From Anaerolineae bacterium (GTDB lineage: Bacteria > Chloroflexota > Anaerolineae > DRVO01), in the NCBI GenBank assembly GCA_013178015.1, contig JABLXR010000013.1, forward strand, positions 26,543 to 90,542: a stretch of 64,000 bases of DNA. The letters run 5' to 3'. Under the pieces are notes generated by a model. It saw only the letters and a program-made list of their open reading frames with translations. It searched no databases and was not told the DNA's origin. The first letter of the stretch is position 1, and the number at the start of each line of letters is the position of its first letter. Position numbers and translations under genes: made by a program. Of this stretch, positions 62,391 through 64,000 are shown in pieces.

Positions 62391-63623
62391 TCAAGCCGCC
62401 TGTGGCTTGGGCACGAGCATCAGGCCCACCACGGCGGCGAAGGCCATCACTGCCCCGAAGGCGAAGGGCGCCGCTGGCGATACGCGGTTCCACAGCGCCC
62501 CGGCGATGAGGCTAGCCGGCAGGGCCATCACGCCCACGGAGGCGTTGTACAGGCCATAGGCGGTGCCGCGATTGGCCTCTGGCGTGTATTCCGCCACCAA
62601 CGCCTTCCCCGATCCCTCCGTCAGGGCGTAGAACAGCCCGTAGAGGGCATAGAGCACCCAGACGGCCCAAGCCTGGCGCACCAGGGCGAACCCCAGGTAG
62701 GTGACCCCGTATATGAGCCAGCCGTAGGTGATGGCGCGCCTCCGGCCGATCCGGTCCGAGAGCTGGCCCGCCGGTATGGCGGCCGCCGACGAGACCAGGT
62801 TGAACAGAGCGTAGACCAGGGGGATGGTGATCGCCGCTACCCCGAGTCCCTGCGCCCGCAGAATCAGGAAGGCATCGGACGAGTTGCCCAGGGTGAACAG
62901 CAGGGTCACGGCCAGGAAGCCGGCAAACGACCCCTTCAGGGAGGCCAATGACAGGCGTTGCTTCGCCACCGGCGCCTTCCGCTCCTGCACCACCAGCCCG
63001 ATGATCACGAGGGGTATGGCCGCCACCAGGCCGCCGACGAGGAACACCTCGCGATAGCGGCTGGAATGGTCCACCCACTGATTGAGCAGCCAGTAGGCGA
63101 TGAGCGGGCCCGCGACCGACCCCAAAGTGTCCAGGGCGCGCTGGATGCCGAAGGCGAACCCCAACCGGCGACCGCCCGCCGCTCCGGCGACGAGGGTGTC
63201 CCGAGGGGCGTCCTTCAGGCCCTTGCCCACCCCGTCACTGAGCCTCAGGGCCAGCACGCCCGCCCCACTGCCGACAACGCCCAGCCCGATGCGAGCGGCC
63301 GCCGAAAGGGCGTACCCGGCGAAGACCACCGCCTTGCGCAGGCCGAGGGCGTCGGAGATGTAGCCGGCAGCGATCTTCATCAGGCTGACGGTAGTCATCA
63401 GCGCCCCTTCGATCAGGCCGATGAACTCCTTGTTCAGCCCTAGCACCTGCGTGTAGAAGGTGGGCAGCAGGGGCTGGATCATGTCCTGCCCCAAGCCGCC
63501 GAAGAAAGCCACCCATCCCAGCGCTACCACGTTGCGGCCCAGCTTGGCCTCCGTCCCGCTGCCGGACGCGGCCGCTGCTGTCGGTTGCGCTGCCACTGGT
63601 CCTTCCGTCGCTGGCCGTGCCAT
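62391..63623 (-). CDS. MFS transporter
   Basis: A 410-residue major facilitator, the first gene of the three-gene operon and a paralogue of the one at 59195. It shares GYISDALGLRKAVVFAGYAL and DGVGKGLKDAPRDTLVAG with it. The end of helix ten has PEANRGTAYGLYNASVG, as in the other (RRGTAYGIFNTGYG). Twelve helices; substrate unknown. ATG at 63623 has AGGGGGATGC upstream. The N-terminal 30 residues are Ala/Gly-rich. It is coupled closely to the dynamin-like gene. Confidence 0.92.
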   Translation of the reverse strand: MARPATEGPVAAQPTAAAASGSGTEAKLGRNVVALGWVAFFGGLGQDMIQPLLPTFYTQVLGLNKEFIGLIEGALMTTVSLMKIAAGYISDALGLRKAVVFAGYALSAAARIGLGVVGSGAGVLALRLSDGVGKGLKDAPRDTLVAGAAGGRRLGFAFGIQRALDTLGSVAGPLIAYWLLNQWVDHSSRYREVFLVGGLVAAIPLVIIGLVVQERKAPVAKQRLSLASLKGSFAGFLAVTLLFTLGNSSDAFLILRAQGLGVAAITIPLVYALFNLVSSAAAIPAGQLSDRIGRRRAITYGWLIYGVTYLGFALVRQAWAVWVLYALYGLFYALTEGSGKALVAEYTPEANRGTAYGLYNASVGVMALPASLIAGALWNRVSPAAPFAFGAVMAFAAVVGLMLVPKPQAA

Positions 63624-63826
63624 GCATCCCCCTGGAATAGCCGTATTCCCTGCAGCACCGTCGGGGACAAAAACAGCCCCTACCGCTCCGCCCAGTCCGG
63701 GGCGGGGGTAGAGGCTATCAGCCGGGTTACCCGGCAGTTGCTTCTCCCTCGGTCAGGCGAGCCTCATCGCCTAGGACTATTGTACACCGGGCGCCGCCCT
63801 CGTCAAGCAGACGGGCAAGAGCTCAT

Positions 63827-63999
63827 AGGGCTTTCTCAAAGTCCTGGGGCAGGCCACCAGAGATGGCTATCGGAGCCAGGCTGGGCGCTATAGGATGGTG
63901 CATCGCCTCTGTTCCCTGCCTGCTCGCTGGCCGGTGGTGGTTCCTGGCCCGCGCCAGATGGCAGCTCGCCCAACGCTGGCTCGACTTTGAGAAAGCCCT
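63827..63999. mobile_element. Short element with 17-bp terminal inverted repeats (MITE-like), or IS end
   Basis: AGGGCTTTCTCAAAGTC at 63827-63843 and its exact reverse complement GACTTTGAGAAAGCCCT at 63983-63999 enclose 139 bases. The interior shows no transposase. The second copy reaches the window edge, so the right repeat could also belong to a longer element. A plus-strand frame from ATG at 63863 runs through the right repeat. Confidence 0.55.
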
Positions 64000-64000
64000 G

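Noticed and set aside
63863..64000. Partial gene starting MAIGARLG with a hydrophobic segment and RWWFLARARW
   Set aside because: Possible, but it lies inside the element with terminal inverted repeats and is cut by the window edge; evidence is too thin.

Overview
The window is high-GC DNA from a bacterium that is most likely a member of the Chloroflexota (Anaerolineae-like). The pointers are indirect. They are several family-5 solute-binding proteins with a twin-arginine/lipobox leader followed by an Ala/Pro/Thr/Glu-rich linker, a secreted beta-propeller protein ending in an LYVPLVTK-type tail, DUF3090 and V4R proteins, and abundant dispersed intergenic repeats. No rRNA or ribosomal marker is present, so the taxonomy is inference. 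Physiological signs are sulfate activation (ATP sulfurylase), cobalamin use (B12 riboswitch, CobO, B12-dependent-type radical SAM protein), selenocysteine (tRNA-Sec) and c-type cytochromes.

Layout. 1-4.1 kb: sat and a TSUP permease, a cobalamin riboswitch with cobO, and a diheme cytochrome c whose second heme seems to lack its Met ligand. 4.5-12.6 kb: a zinc MDR dehydrogenase, a polyprenyl-phosphate sugar synthase coupled to a giant YfhO-flippase fusion, biotin ligase, a 37-residue membrane peptide and a PfkB/pseudouridine-type kinase. 12.6-20.8 kb: hairpins, tRNA-Sec, an ABC exporter pair, a flavoprotein, an SMP-30 lactonase, and an ApnL/ApsD pair that looks like D-apiose oxidation. 20.9-31 kb: a minus-strand run of sensory and redox genes (DUF438-hemerythrin-PAS, PAS histidine kinase, CheB-CheR, V4R, cupins, methyltransferase, DUF3090, radical SAM) divided by tandem and dispersed repeats. 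31.7-35.4 kb: an aldo/keto reductase and a membrane hybrid histidine kinase.

35.6-52.3 kb is the most unusual region. It holds four paralogous family-5 (peptide-type) solute-binding proteins without any permease or ATPase gene, interleaved with a PHP/DUF3604 protein, an amidohydrolase, a NIF3-like protein and an M55 D-aminopeptidase. Two of the four binding proteins are continuous in frame with an N-terminal MerR-like DNA-binding domain of about 166 codons. Both fusions keep a strong internal Shine-Dalgarno and start codon at the Tat signal, and each has a dyad symmetry in its promoter/leader. This suggests a one-component sensor (cytoplasmic HTH, membrane segment, external ligand-binding domain) that may also yield free binding protein from an internal start. 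vapBC and hicBA toxin-antitoxin pairs lie inside the cluster; hicBA is bracketed by a partial dppA duplication.

52.7-64 kb: a secreted BNR/propeller protein, an ATP-grasp ligase next to lysine 2,3-aminomutase, and an operon of a dynamin-like GTPase between two related MFS transporters. A short element with 17-bp terminal inverted repeats ends the window. At least four genes have stop codons lying inside, or at the edge of, dispersed intergenic repeats.
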